Assembly: GCA_038746285.1 (NCBI GenBank)
Contig: JBCDKT010000026.1
Location: forward strand, 1-54,278
Origin: Bacteroidota bacterium
GTDB lineage: Bacteria; Bacteroidota; Rhodothermia; Rhodothermales; JANQRZ01
Reading direction: 5' to 3'
DNA: 54,278 bases
In this document: positions 8,132 to 16,422 of the stretch, one piece after another
How positions within the stretch are numbered: position 1 is the first letter of the stretch
How the letters are laid out: every line of letters begins with the position of its first letter
Notes under the pieces: generated by a model
The model's database searches: none
What the model saw: the letters and a program-made list of their open reading frames with translations, nothing else
What the model was told of the DNA's origin: nothing
Made by a program: the position numbers and the translations under genes

Positions 8132-10693
8132 ATGAGCTTGATTTCTGCCGCCGCCGGCCTCGCCGCGGGGTCCCTGGGCGCCGCCGCGTTTGGGAAGCTC
8201 CGCGAGCACCGGAAGGCGCCGCGTGCACTCTCGGACCTTCTCGGCTGGGGATTCCTAGTAGGGGAGGGAGTTGTGCTCACGAAGGACGGCTCGTTCCTGG
8301 CCGCCTGGCGCGTCCGGGGTCGCGACCTCGCGTCCTCGACTACGGGCGAGGTCGCCGCGCTGGCAACGCACGTCGGCGCCGCGCTCTCGGCCTACGGCGA
8401 CGGCTGGATGGTCCACGCCGATGCCGTCCGCCGCGAGGCCATCGGCTACGCGCCGCCCGAGCAGTGCCACTTCCCGGACCCTGTGAGCGCGCTCGTCGAC
8501 GAGACGCGGCGCGCCCGCTACACGGCGACCGCCGAGCACTACGAGACCGAGTCGGTCTTCTCGCTCACCTACACGCCGCCGCCGGGACTGGTCGGCCGCC
8601 TGCAAAAGGCCGTAGTCGCCGGACGAGACGGGGCCTCTGGCGTCGACTGGGACCGGCTCCTCGGCCAGTTCGAGCGCGAGGCGCGCGGGCTTCGCGACCG
8701 CCTCTCGTCGGCCGTCCGGATCGAGCGGCTCGGGAGCGCGGACCTGCTCCTGCATCTCCACGAGTGCCTGACCGGGCTGCCCCACGCCGTCGGCGTGCCG
8801 GGGCATGGGGCGTACCTCGACTACGCGCTCGCCGACCAGCCCTTCGTCGGCGGTTTCGAGCCGCGCGTGGGCGGCAAGCACGTCCGCGTCGTCGCCGTGC
8901 AGGGCTACCCGAACGCGACGACGCCTGGGCTCGCCGACCCGCTACTCCGGCTGCCGTTCCCGTACCGGTGGAGCCTTCGGTTCCTGCCGTTCTCGCCCGC
9001 AACGGCGACCAAGGTGATCGGAAAGGCCCAGCTCGGGTGGTTCCAGAAGCGGCGCGGCGCGGGCGACTGGGTCAAGGACATGGCCTCGAAGGAGAAGCGC
9101 CACGACACCGATATGGACCTCGCCTTCCAAGACGCGAACGCGAGCCAGATGGTGCTCGACGCCGGCGCCGCGCGGGCCTCGAACACCGGCGGCGAGCTCC
9201 GCTTCGGCTACCTCACGGCCTGCGCCGTCGTGATGGCGGAAAGCGGCCGGGCGGCCGACGACCGGGCGGCCGGGCTCCTCAAGGCCGTCCGCGACCTCGG
9301 GTTCACGGGCCGCGTCGAGGACGTGAACGCCGTCGACGCCCTTATCGGCTCCCTGCCGGGCCACGGCCACGCCAACCTCCGCCGCCCCGTCCTGTCGACC
9401 GACAACCTCGTCGACTTGCTCCCGCTCACGGCCCCGTGGGGCGGGCACCGCGAGGTACCGAGCGGGCTCTTCCCCCCGGGCTCGCCGCCGCTGCTGTGGG
9501 CGAAGACGGACGGCTCGACGCCCTTCCGGCTCTGCCTTCACGAGGGCGACGTCGGCCACACGCTCGTCGTCGGCGCGACGGGTGCGGGCAAGTCCGTCCT
9601 CGTCGGCCTCATCCTCGCGCAGTGGCGCCGCTACGCCGGGGCGCGCACGGTGACGTTCGACGTCGGCTACTCGCACTACGTCTCCGGCCGAGCGATGGGC
9701 GCGGCGCACTACGACCTCGCCGGGCCGCTGGCGGCCGGTCGCCCCGTCGAGATGCAGCCGCTCCGCGACGTGGACCGGCCCGAGGTGCGGACGTGGGCCG
9801 TGGACTGGGTCGAGTCCCTCGTCGAGCTCCAGGGCGAGCGGCTCTCGCCCGACGAGCGAGGTCGCCTGGCCCACGCCGTCGGCCTGCTGGCGGAGAGCCC
9901 GCCCGAGGACCGGACGCTGACGGCGCTCCTAGTCGGACTCGGCGACGAGCGGCTCCGGGCGCTCGTGCGGCCCTACACGCTGGAAGGCCCGTACGGCCAG
10001 CTCTTCGACGCTGACCGCGACTCCTTCGGGAGGGGAGAGGAGGCCGTCCGGCATCAGGTCGTCGAGCTCTCGCACCTGGTCGGGATGTCGGACCGCGTGC
10101 TCGTGCCCGCGCTGACGTACCTCTTCCGCCGCGTCGAGGAGGGCCTGGACGGCTCGCCGACGCTCATCGTGATCGAGGAGGCCTGGGCGGCGCTCATGCA
10201 TGGCCGCTTCGCCGACCGCCTGCGGCAGTGGCTCCTGACCCTCCGCAAGCGGAACGCGGCCGTCGTGGTTGTGGCACACAGCCCAGCCCAGTTCCGGGAC
10301 CCCGGCGTCAAGGGTGCGCAGCTCCTCGTCGAGAGCTGCCCCACGCGGATCTTCCTGCCCAACCCCGACGCCGCCGAGCCCGACACGGCGGCGCTATACC
10401 GCTGGCTGGGTCTCAACGAGGCCGAGGTGTCGCGGCTGGCGCGGGCACGGAAGAAGCGGGACTACTACGTCCGCTCGCCGTCGGGCGCCCGGACGTTCGA
10501 CCTCGCGCTCGGTCCGCTCGAGATGGCGTTTCTGGGCACGCTCCCCGGCCGCTCGGCCGACGAGACCGTCCGCGAAGCGGCACGGCTGGCAGACGCTGAC
10601 GGAGAGCGGTGGCCCGCCAAGTGGCTCCGCCTCTGCGGGCTAGATGCCGAATCGGAGGCACTGTTGTCTCACCTCGGCTCGGGATCACCTTGA
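8132..10693 (+). CDS. trbE: TrbE/VirB4 conjugation ATPase
   Basis: An 853-residue protein, the usual VirB4/TrbE size. The N-terminal CagE/TrbE/VirB4 domain spans about residues 150-400. The Walker A motif GATGAGKS lies near 481-488 and the Walker B segment TLIVIEEAW near 678-686, followed by the family block RQWLLTLRKRNAAVVVVAHS. The N terminus has a short hydrophobic stretch. VirB4 proteins energise pilin extraction and channel assembly at the inner membrane. The ATG follows immediately after a CTAG element. The next gene on this strand, trbJ, lies more than 1.1 kb away because an opposite-strand nuclease gene has been inserted. Confidence 0.93.
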   Translation: MSLISAAAGLAAGSLGAAAFGKLREHRKAPRALSDLLGWGFLVGEGVVLTKDGSFLAAWRVRGRDLASSTTGEVAALATHVGAALSAYGDGWMVHADAVRREAIGYAPPEQCHFPDPVSALVDETRRARYTATAEHYETESVFSLTYTPPPGLVGRLQKAVVAGRDGASGVDWDRLLGQFEREARGLRDRLSSAVRIERLGSADLLLHLHECLTGLPHAVGVPGHGAYLDYALADQPFVGGFEPRVGGKHVRVVAVQGYPNATTPGLADPLLRLPFPYRWSLRFLPFSPATATKVIGKAQLGWFQKRRGAGDWVKDMASKEKRHDTDMDLAFQDANASQMVLDAGAARASNTGGELRFGYLTACAVVMAESGRAADDRAAGLLKAVRDLGFTGRVEDVNAVDALIGSLPGHGHANLRRPVLSTDNLVDLLPLTAPWGGHREVPSGLFPPGSPPLLWAKTDGSTPFRLCLHEGDVGHTLVVGATGAGKSVLVGLILAQWRRYAGARTVTFDVGYSHYVSGRAMGAAHYDLAGPLAAGRPVEMQPLRDVDRPEVRTWAVDWVESLVELQGERLSPDERGRLAHAVGLLAESPPEDRTLTALLVGLGDERLRALVRPYTLEGPYGQLFDADRDSFGRGEEAVRHQVVELSHLVGMSDRVLVPALTYLFRRVEEGLDGSPTLIVIEEAWAALMHGRFADRLRQWLLTLRKRNAAVVVVAHSPAQFRDPGVKGAQLLVESCPTRIFLPNPDAAEPDTAALYRWLGLNEAEVSRLARARKKRDYYVRSPSGARTFDLALGPLEMAFLGTLPGRSADETVREAARLADADGERWPAKWLRLCGLDAESEALLSHLGSGSP

Positions 10694-10731
10694 CTCGCTG
10701 TAGAATCTCCGGGTGTCGGTTACAGCCACTA

Positions 10732-11727
10732 TCAGTCCTGTTCCGGCCTTTCTGACTGGCCCGAATCAAAGATCTTCGCGCGTCTACGGGTCGCTTGGCC
10801 GAGGCGTCGCCGGTCTCCTTCTAGGGCATCCAGCAGGCTGTCCGGGGGGCGTGCGATCTGGTCGAGGTAGTCCAGCACCTCCGCTAGCCCGCCGCCGCCG
10901 TGCTCGTATTGAGCCACGACCACAGCAGATGGGCAGTAGTGATTGACCATAACGCTCGTGAAATGCTCGACATCGCTGGTAAACGCCGATAGACTCTCGC
11001 CCAGGCGATCTCTACCACACCTCGTCACAAAGTCGTTGTAAACCCGCTCGGCGTGAGCCTTGAGCTGGGCTCCCCCTCCAGCGTTGAGCACGACAACCTT
11101 ATGCGATGAGGCAACATCCTCGATGTCGCCAGCACCGAGCACGTCTGCGATCGTGGCGTCGTCGTGGAGGCGCAGCAGAGGTGCTGTCGTCACGACGACT
11201 GGTACGTGACTGAAAATGGTGTCGGCGAAGTGCCCTCCTCCGAGCTGAGTCTCGCAAGACCCTGCGAGTTGCTCGGGTAGGGCGTACACGAGTTGCGAGA
11301 CTGCCCGCGTAATCGCGTTGGGGTTCGGGCCAGACTGAGTGATCTCGACACCGCTCGCGCAGAGGGGGCCGAGAACTGGGAAGGGGCGGTGTCTGAAGGG
11401 GAAATTGCGCTCGATGAAGTAGTCCTGAGCGTGGAGGACGTCCGTCGGAAATGTCTCATCTAGCGCACCGTAACGGTGCGGCGTGAACACCCACCGCGTT
11501 GATGGATGGCGGTATTTGCACTCCACCGCGAGGGAGAAGAAGTAGGGATCCGTGATGAACGTCGCGTCGACGTCGAACGAGAACTCGCGCTCGACGCCCT
11601 GCTCGTCCGAACGGAAGTAGGTGTACTCACCTCCAATGACGCCGCTTCTACCCTCCAGGAAGCGACGAACGTCAGCTTCGAGGGGGAGTCCTGAGCGTAG
11701 AAGGTGATCTTTCCAGGTCTTGGCCAT
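10732..11727 (-). CDS. PD-(D/E)xK-like nuclease, cargo in the trb operon
   Basis: A 331-residue protein of unrecognised family. Residues 48-73 read REFSFDVDATF, then LAVECKYRHP. Asp52/Asp54 followed by Glu69-x-Lys71 on a hydrophobic strand is the core of PD-(D/E)xK restriction-type nucleases. The rest (80-331) has no motif I know. It lies on the opposite strand between trbE and trbJ, with more relaxed codon use than its neighbours and no copy of the 9-mer, which suggests separate acquisition. The start is the ATG at 11727, where the reading frame becomes protein-like. Possible roles are plasmid or phage competition, or processing of transferred DNA; neither is shown by sequence. Confidence 0.6.
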   Translation of the reverse strand: MAKTWKDHLLRSGLPLEADVRRFLEGRSGVIGGEYTYFRSDEQGVEREFSFDVDATFITDPYFFSLAVECKYRHPSTRWVFTPHRYGALDETFPTDVLHAQDYFIERNFPFRHRPFPVLGPLCASGVEITQSGPNPNAITRAVSQLVYALPEQLAGSCETQLGGGHFADTIFSHVPVVVTTAPLLRLHDDATIADVLGAGDIEDVASSHKVVVLNAGGGAQLKAHAERVYNDFVTRCGRDRLGESLSAFTSDVEHFTSVMVNHYCPSAVVVAQYEHGGGGLAEVLDYLDQIARPPDSLLDALEGDRRRLGQATRRRAKIFDSGQSERPEQD

Positions 11728-11821
11728 AGGACAGATTCTACCGCCATAGCTGACAGTGAGCCGCCAGAGGCCCGGACCGCGCTCTCGGGGTGACGCCCCC
11801 CTCCACGAGCCCCCAGACCCC

Positions 11822-12583
11822 ATGCTCCGTCCCAGCCTGTCCCTGCGCCTCGCGCGCATTCTCCGCCTCCGGCGCTCCGTCGGCCTCGCGGCGATGCTCG
11901 CCCTCGTCGCTCTCGCGCCCGCCCAGGAGGCGAAGGCGCAGTGGGCCGTCGTCGACCCGGCACACATCGCGAAGTCGGTCATGAACGGCCGCCAGATCAT
12001 CCAGCAGCTCCGCGCCCAGCGCGACCAGCTCCGGGCCTTCCGCGACAACGTCCGCAAGCTCCGGTCCTACAACGTCCGCGACGTGACGGGCTTCATGTCG
12101 CACCTCGACCGGACGATCGCCTCCGGCGGCCAGCTCGCCTACTCGTCGGCCAACCTCGGGCGCGAGTTCGACCAGGCGTACCGCTCGTTCGACCTCGCCG
12201 ACCCGACGGCCGAGATCGGGCGTGTGCTCGAGAACCAGCTCTCGGGATCGCTCAACACGCTCCGAGCGCTCCGCGAGCACGCAACGCAGCTCCAGGCGTC
12301 GCGCCGCGACCTCCAGGGGTTCCAGAGCCAGGTCCGCGCGGCGACGAGCGCCCAGCAGGTCGCCGAGCTCCAGGGGACCATCCAGGCCTACCAGGCCCAG
12401 GAGACCCAGATGCTCCGGCAGGTCATGATGCTCCAGGTCGACCAGGCGGCCCGGGCCGAGGCGAGCGAGGCGGCCGTGCAGGCCTACGCCCGCGAGGTCG
12501 GCAAGGCGCAGACGGCGCGGAGCCGCGACTACGCCCGCCGGATGGGCGGTCGCGACTACGGCCGCGGCCCGGTCATCGAGTAG
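11822..12583 (+). CDS. trbJ: TrbJ/VirB5 pilus-tip protein
   Basis: A 253-residue secreted protein. A signal peptide with a basic start and hydrophobic core ends near residue 40 (AKA-QW). The mature part is almost entirely helical and glutamine-rich, with long amphipathic stretches (QIIQQLRAQRDQLRAFRDNV, and a second near residues 150-200) typical of VirB5/TrbJ. VirB5 proteins sit at the pilus tip and help contact recipient cells. The ATG at 11822 gives the proper signal peptide. One 9-mer copy lies in the gap before it. It is followed by a small lipoprotein-like gene and trbL, as in Ti plasmids. Confidence 0.82.
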   Translation: MLRPSLSLRLARILRLRRSVGLAAMLALVALAPAQEAKAQWAVVDPAHIAKSVMNGRQIIQQLRAQRDQLRAFRDNVRKLRSYNVRDVTGFMSHLDRTIASGGQLAYSSANLGREFDQAYRSFDLADPTAEIGRVLENQLSGSLNTLRALREHATQLQASRRDLQGFQSQVRAATSAQQVAELQGTIQAYQAQETQMLRQVMMLQVDQAARAEASEAAVQAYAREVGKAQTARSRDYARRMGGRDYGRGPVIE

Positions 12584-12668
12584 CGCCCGGCTCACCGGAT
12601 GACGGGAGGGCCGTCACCGCCGTCGCCTAGCGTCGGTGGCGATGGCCCTCTCACTCGTTTCCAGACCC

Positions 12669-13145
12669 ATGCCCCGCTCCGTCTCCTCCGTGCTCCTGGC
12701 CGCTCTCGTCGTCCTCACCGCTGACTGTGGCCCTGGCGATGCGCCAGAGGCCACGCCGAGCGAGGCCGCGCCGGGCGTCGCCCACCTCCAGGCGTGCCTC
12801 GACGTCGCGCCGACCGAGCCCTGCCCCGCCAACCCCGACGCGGACGGGGCCTACTGGACGGCCCAGCAGGAGGCCCAGAGCGGAGCCTACCTCGACGCCG
12901 CCGAGCTCTGCCTCCGCGCCGCCATCGACGGGCACAAGGCGGCCCGCGAGGGCGCCTGCGTCGACGTCTACCGGGCCTACGTCGCCGAGGGCGTCCGCTC
13001 CGACCTGGGCGGCCGCTTGGACGAGACCGAGGCGCGGCGCGGGTACGCCAAGGCCCGGATCGCGCTCCAACGCCAGCGCTCCCAAACGTTCATCGACGGG
13101 ATGCGGGCTGGCCCCGGCCCGGACGTCCCTCAAACCATCGACTAG
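12669..13145 (+). CDS. Small exported Cys protein at the trbK position
   Basis: A 158-residue protein with an N-terminal signal-like segment ending in LTADC at Cys20. An aspartate before the cysteine departs from the usual lipobox, so lipidation is uncertain. The mature part has several cysteines and a tandem helical region (YLDAAELCLRAAIDG and YAKARIALQRQR) that resembles a Sel1/TPR-like fold. In Ti and RP4 plasmids the gene between trbJ and trbL is trbK, an entry-exclusion lipoprotein. Position suggests the same role here, but I see no sequence similarity to TrbK. Start codons at 12636 and 12642 are alternatives. Confidence 0.6.
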   Translation: MPRSVSSVLLAALVVLTADCGPGDAPEATPSEAAPGVAHLQACLDVAPTEPCPANPDADGAYWTAQQEAQSGAYLDAAELCLRAAIDGHKAAREGACVDVYRAYVAEGVRSDLGGRLDETEARRGYAKARIALQRQRSQTFIDGMRAGPGPDVPQTID

Positions 13146-13148
13146 CCC

Positions 13149-14099
13149 GTGACGAGCCTGCCCCTCCGACCTCTCGACGCCGACCGCCAGCGGCCCCGCG
13201 CGCGCCGCGTGCTCGGTGGAGCGGGACTCGCGGCCCTCGCCCTCGTGCTCGCGCCAGAGGCCGCGGCGCAGCTCCCGCCCCCGGAGGTGCTCGACACGAT
13301 CGTCGAGGACTTCCGCACGGCGGCCGACTCGGCCCGGCCCGCGCTCCTCGCCATCGCGCGCGGGACGTTCGGCGTGCTGGCGATCATCGAGATCGCGCTC
13401 AGCGGGCTCTTCTGGACGCTCCGCGCCGAGGGTCCGTACAAGGTGCTCACCGGGCTCGTCGTCAAGCTGGGGTGGCTCGCGTTCGCCTTCGGGCTCATCG
13501 CGACGTTCGACCAGTGGTTCCCGCCGGTCATCAACGGGTTCCTCGCGGCGGGGCAGTCGGCCTCCCCGGGCACGTTCAGCCCCGGCGAGGTGCTGGGTCT
13601 CGGCGTGCAGATCTCGACGTCGATGGTGGGGGCCATGTTCGAGGAGCTGTCGTTGCTCGACATCGACGGCCCAACGCTGACCAACATCGTGCTCGTGGCC
13701 ATCGCCGCGCTCGTGATGGAGGTGCTCTTCGCCGTCATCGCGGGCATGGTCGTCCTGGTGCTCGTCGAGTCGTTCCTCGTCTTGGCGTGCGGGTCGCTCG
13801 TGCTCGGGTTCGCCGCGTTCCGCGGGACGGCGTCGCTGGCGGACCGGTTCGTGGCCTACGTGTTCGCGGTCGGGATCAAGCTGTTCCTGCTCTTCCTCCT
13901 CGTGTCCGTCGGGATGGACATCGCGGAGGCGTGGCTCCCCATCATCGAGTCGAACCCGGGCGACGTGGCGCCGATGCTGGCCGTCCTGGGCGGGGCGATC
14001 ACGTTCGCGCTGCTCGTGATCGTGCTGCCGTCGAAGGCGTCCTCGTTCCTCACGCGCGACTTCCAGCCCGGCTTCGTCAAGGCGCTCGCGTCCGTGTAG
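13149..14099 (+). CDS. trbL: TrbL/VirB6 polytopic channel protein
   Basis: A 316-residue integral membrane protein. It begins with a signal-like segment (ALALVLAPEAAAQ) followed by about five to six membrane helices, with a periplasmic loop around residues 115-165. The pattern, including a central block of helices and a basic C-terminal tail, fits TrbL/VirB6, the inner-membrane channel subunit. It starts at a GTG three bases after the preceding stop. The following trb gene (trbF) is separated by an inserted opposite-strand ATPase gene. Confidence 0.82.
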   Translation: MTSLPLRPLDADRQRPRARRVLGGAGLAALALVLAPEAAAQLPPPEVLDTIVEDFRTAADSARPALLAIARGTFGVLAIIEIALSGLFWTLRAEGPYKVLTGLVVKLGWLAFAFGLIATFDQWFPPVINGFLAAGQSASPGTFSPGEVLGLGVQISTSMVGAMFEELSLLDIDGPTLTNIVLVAIAALVMEVLFAVIAGMVVLVLVESFLVLACGSLVLGFAAFRGTASLADRFVAYVFAVGIKLFLLFLLVSVGMDIAEAWLPIIESNPGDVAPMLAVLGGAITFALLVIVLPSKASSFLTRDFQPGFVKALASV

Positions 14100-14134
14100 G
14101 CCCCGGCGCGTCCCCTCCGTTCTGGCTCGGCCCG

Positions 14135-14176
14135 CAGGGTGTAATCGTGGTTACATGGAATCGTAGGTACACCCTG
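14135..14176. repeat. Inverted repeat between trbL and the AAA gene
   Basis: Perfect 9-bp arms CAGGGTGTA (14135-14143) and TACACCCTG (14168-14176) flank a 24-bp centre. It lies between the convergent ends of trbL and the inserted ATPase gene. No T-tract follows, so it is not a standard terminator. It could be an insertion scar, an operator or a bidirectional RNA hairpin. Confidence 0.45.
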
Positions 14177-14208
14177 TGCCGTGGCCCAGCGCTCTCATGC
14201 TGCAGGCT

Positions 14209-15363
14209 TCAAGACCCGGCGACGAAGAGCCTGAGCCAGGCCGCGAAGAAGGGGTCCTCCAGCCGCACCCGGACCCCTCCCTGGTGCTCCTCCTCGCGCG
14301 CGACGCCGGCCTTGACGAGCCCGGCGATGGCCGCCTGCATCGTGCTCGGCGAGGAGAGGTCGTAGGCGCGGAGGAGCTCGCCGGCGTACAACCCGGTCCC
14401 ACCCTCTCGCGCGACGGCGAGGAGCGCCTGCTTCTGGGTCCGGCTGAGCCCGTTCCACGTCTGGGTGTAGAACGGGTCGTCTCGGCTCGCCAAGCGCTCG
14501 AGCGTGGCCCGGACGCGCTCGGCCGTCACCGGCTCGCCCGTGGCGAGCGCTTCGGCCCACGCCTCGTGGGCGAGCCGCTGGACGTTGTACGGGACATCCT
14601 CGGCGAGGTCGAGAATCGCCTCGACGGCGCCCTCGGACACGTCGAGCCCGGCGTCGGCGAAGCCGGACGCGAGGGCGGGGCGGAAGTCCTCGCGGGGCAC
14701 CGGGCCGACGAAGAGCCGCGCGCCCAGGCGGTAGAACGGGCGGCTCTCGTCGCCGGTCATCTCGGCCAGCATCCGCGTCTTCGAGCCCGCGAACACGTAG
14801 CCGACGTGGTCGTGGGTCTGGACGGCGGCGCGGACCTGTCCCTCGGCGCTCACGCCGCCGTCCTCGACGACGCGCTGAAACTCGTCGATCACCACGGCGA
14901 CGGGGTGCTCGGCGTCTGCCGCGAGGGCGTCGATGCCTGTGAGCGCGTCGGCGATGAGCGTGGCGTCGGGGCTGCGCGCTCCGGCCGCGAGCGACGCCGA
15001 GAACGTGTCGGTGAGGGGGTTGTAGCTCAGCTGGGGGCGGAGCGCGCCGAACGCCTCCTGCACCTTGCGCCCCGCCTTCTGGACCGGCCCGGTGAGCCGC
15101 TTCGCGCCGTCGGCGACGATCCGCTCGGCGAGCGCGGTGAGCGACGGGTAGCCCTCGGCGTTGTACCGCAAGACGACAGCGCCCTCGGCCTCCGCCCGTT
15201 CGGCAGCGGCGCGGAGGATGGACGTCTTGCCGAAGCGGCGCGGGCCGATGAGGAAGAGCCGCTCGCGCCCGCGGAGCGCGCGGACGACGGTGTCGACCTC
15301 GTCCGTCCGGTCGACGATCTCGGTGGCGGAGAGCTCGCGGCCGAACTCGAAGGGGTTGTTCAT
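14209..15363 (-). CDS. AAA-type ATPase, archaeal-ATPase-like, cargo in the trb operon
   Basis: A 384-residue P-loop ATPase. The N-terminal phrase IVDRTDEVDTVVRAL, the Walker A GPRRFGKTS (40-48) and the Walker B VVIDEFQ (157-163) fit the ATPase_2 group of STAND-like AAA proteins, which is widespread and poorly characterised. A C-terminal winged-helix region (about 310-375, SRTQKQALLAVAREGG through MQAAIAGLVKAGVAREE) ends in a FFAAWLRL box typical of this group. It lies on the strand opposite the transfer genes, between trbL and trbF. Relatives have been proposed as regulators or defence ATPases, but there is no adjacent partner gene here, so the role is unknown. Confidence 0.75.
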   Translation of the reverse strand: MNNPFEFGRELSATEIVDRTDEVDTVVRALRGRERLFLIGPRRFGKTSILRAAAERAEAEGAVVLRYNAEGYPSLTALAERIVADGAKRLTGPVQKAGRKVQEAFGALRPQLSYNPLTDTFSASLAAGARSPDATLIADALTGIDALAADAEHPVAVVIDEFQRVVEDGGVSAEGQVRAAVQTHDHVGYVFAGSKTRMLAEMTGDESRPFYRLGARLFVGPVPREDFRPALASGFADAGLDVSEGAVEAILDLAEDVPYNVQRLAHEAWAEALATGEPVTAERVRATLERLASRDDPFYTQTWNGLSRTQKQALLAVAREGGTGLYAGELLRAYDLSSPSTMQAAIAGLVKAGVAREEEHQGGVRVRLEDPFFAAWLRLFVAGS

Positions 15364-15497
15364 GGGTTATGCCGATCAACGTTACGCCAATCTACGTAGT
15401 GAGCGGATCGGGGCTAGCGCCTGCAGCAGATGGGCGAGAGGGAGTGAGCCTCCGAACCCTGCGAGCGCGCTCAGGGAGCAGAAGCCTCCCGCCGTCC

Positions 15498-16385
15498 ATG
15501 CCGCTGTCTCGTCTCCGCCGCCCGTCTTCCAACGGGACCGTTCCGTCGACGCGGCAGAGCCCGAAGCCCGAGGGCTGGGACTACGACGGGAAGACGCCGC
15601 CGGAGGTACTCCGCGGCCGGTCCGAGTTCCACCGCGCGTTCTCCGACCTCGCGCGTGGCAAGCGGAACTGGCAGGTCGCCGCCTTCTTCGCGTTCGCCGT
15701 GCTCGCGCTCGCCATCGCCGGGCTGGTGACGCTCGCGGCCCAGAGCCGGGTCGTGCCGTACGTCGTCGAGGTCGACCGGCTCGGCCGGGCGTCCGCGATC
15801 GCGCCTGCCGAGGCGGTCCCGGCGGTCGCCGACCGCGTCGTGATCGCAGCGCTCTCGGCGTTCGTCTCCAACATCCGGACGGTATACGCCGACCCGGTCG
15901 CGCAGCGCGACGCCGTCTACCGGGCCTACGCCTACGTCGGCGGCGACGCGCGGACGTTCCTGGAGGGCTACTTCTCCGACCCGCAGAACGACCCACGCCG
16001 ATTGGGCAAGGGCGCCCGGCGGAGCGTCGAGGTCGTCGCCGTGATCCCGGTACCCGGAGCGGCCTCTGGCGCCCGGACGTACCGGGTGACGTGGAACGAG
16101 ACCGAGTCGTCGCCCCAGCGCGGCGACACCGAGCGGGCGTGGGAGGGCTACCTGTCCGTCGTGGTGGCGCCGCCGACGACGACCGAGGGCGTCGAGCGGA
16201 ACCCGTTGGGCGTGTTCGTGACCGACCTCTCGTGGAGCCCGCTCGCGGGCGCGACCGACGTGGAGGACGACGAGCCCGAGGCGCCAGAGGCCGAGCCCGA
16301 CGAGGCGCCCGCGCTCCGGGGCGTCCTCGCGCGCCCGACGCCCGATTCCCGACCCACGGCCCGTCCAGACACCCTCCGCCCCTAG
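15498..16385 (+). CDS. trbF: TrbF/VirB8 channel scaffold
   Basis: A 295-residue bitopic protein. A cytoplasmic N-terminal part (1-57) carries the WDYDGKTPPEVLRGRSEFHRAFSD region, one membrane helix spans about 58-81, and a periplasmic VirB8-like domain follows with the VPYVVEVDRLG and YRVTWNE segments. The C-terminal 40 residues are an acidic, proline-rich tail with copies of the 9-mer. VirB8/TrbF bridges inner-membrane and outer-membrane parts of the secretion channel. I chose the ATG at 15498 because the frame upstream is not protein-like. It restarts the trb operon after the AAA cargo gene. Confidence 0.87.
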   Translation: MPLSRLRRPSSNGTVPSTRQSPKPEGWDYDGKTPPEVLRGRSEFHRAFSDLARGKRNWQVAAFFAFAVLALAIAGLVTLAAQSRVVPYVVEVDRLGRASAIAPAEAVPAVADRVVIAALSAFVSNIRTVYADPVAQRDAVYRAYAYVGGDARTFLEGYFSDPQNDPRRLGKGARRSVEVVAVIPVPGAASGARTYRVTWNETESSPQRGDTERAWEGYLSVVVAPPTTTEGVERNPLGVFVTDLSWSPLAGATDVEDDEPEAPEAEPDEAPALRGVLARPTPDSRPTARPDTLRP

Positions 16386-16389
16386 CCAC

Positions 16390-16407
16390 CTAGGGTCTAG
16401 ACCCTAG
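16390..16407. promoter_or_regulatory. CTAG element 5: perfect 18-bp palindrome before trbG
   Basis: The sequence CTAGGGTCTAGACCCTAG is a perfect palindrome and the most complete version of the CTAG elements. It occupies the 37-bp gap between trbF and trbG, ending 15 bp before the trbG start. It may be the consensus site for a plasmid-encoded dimeric regulator. Confidence 0.55.
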
Positions 16408-16422
16408 CCGACACCCTGCTCC

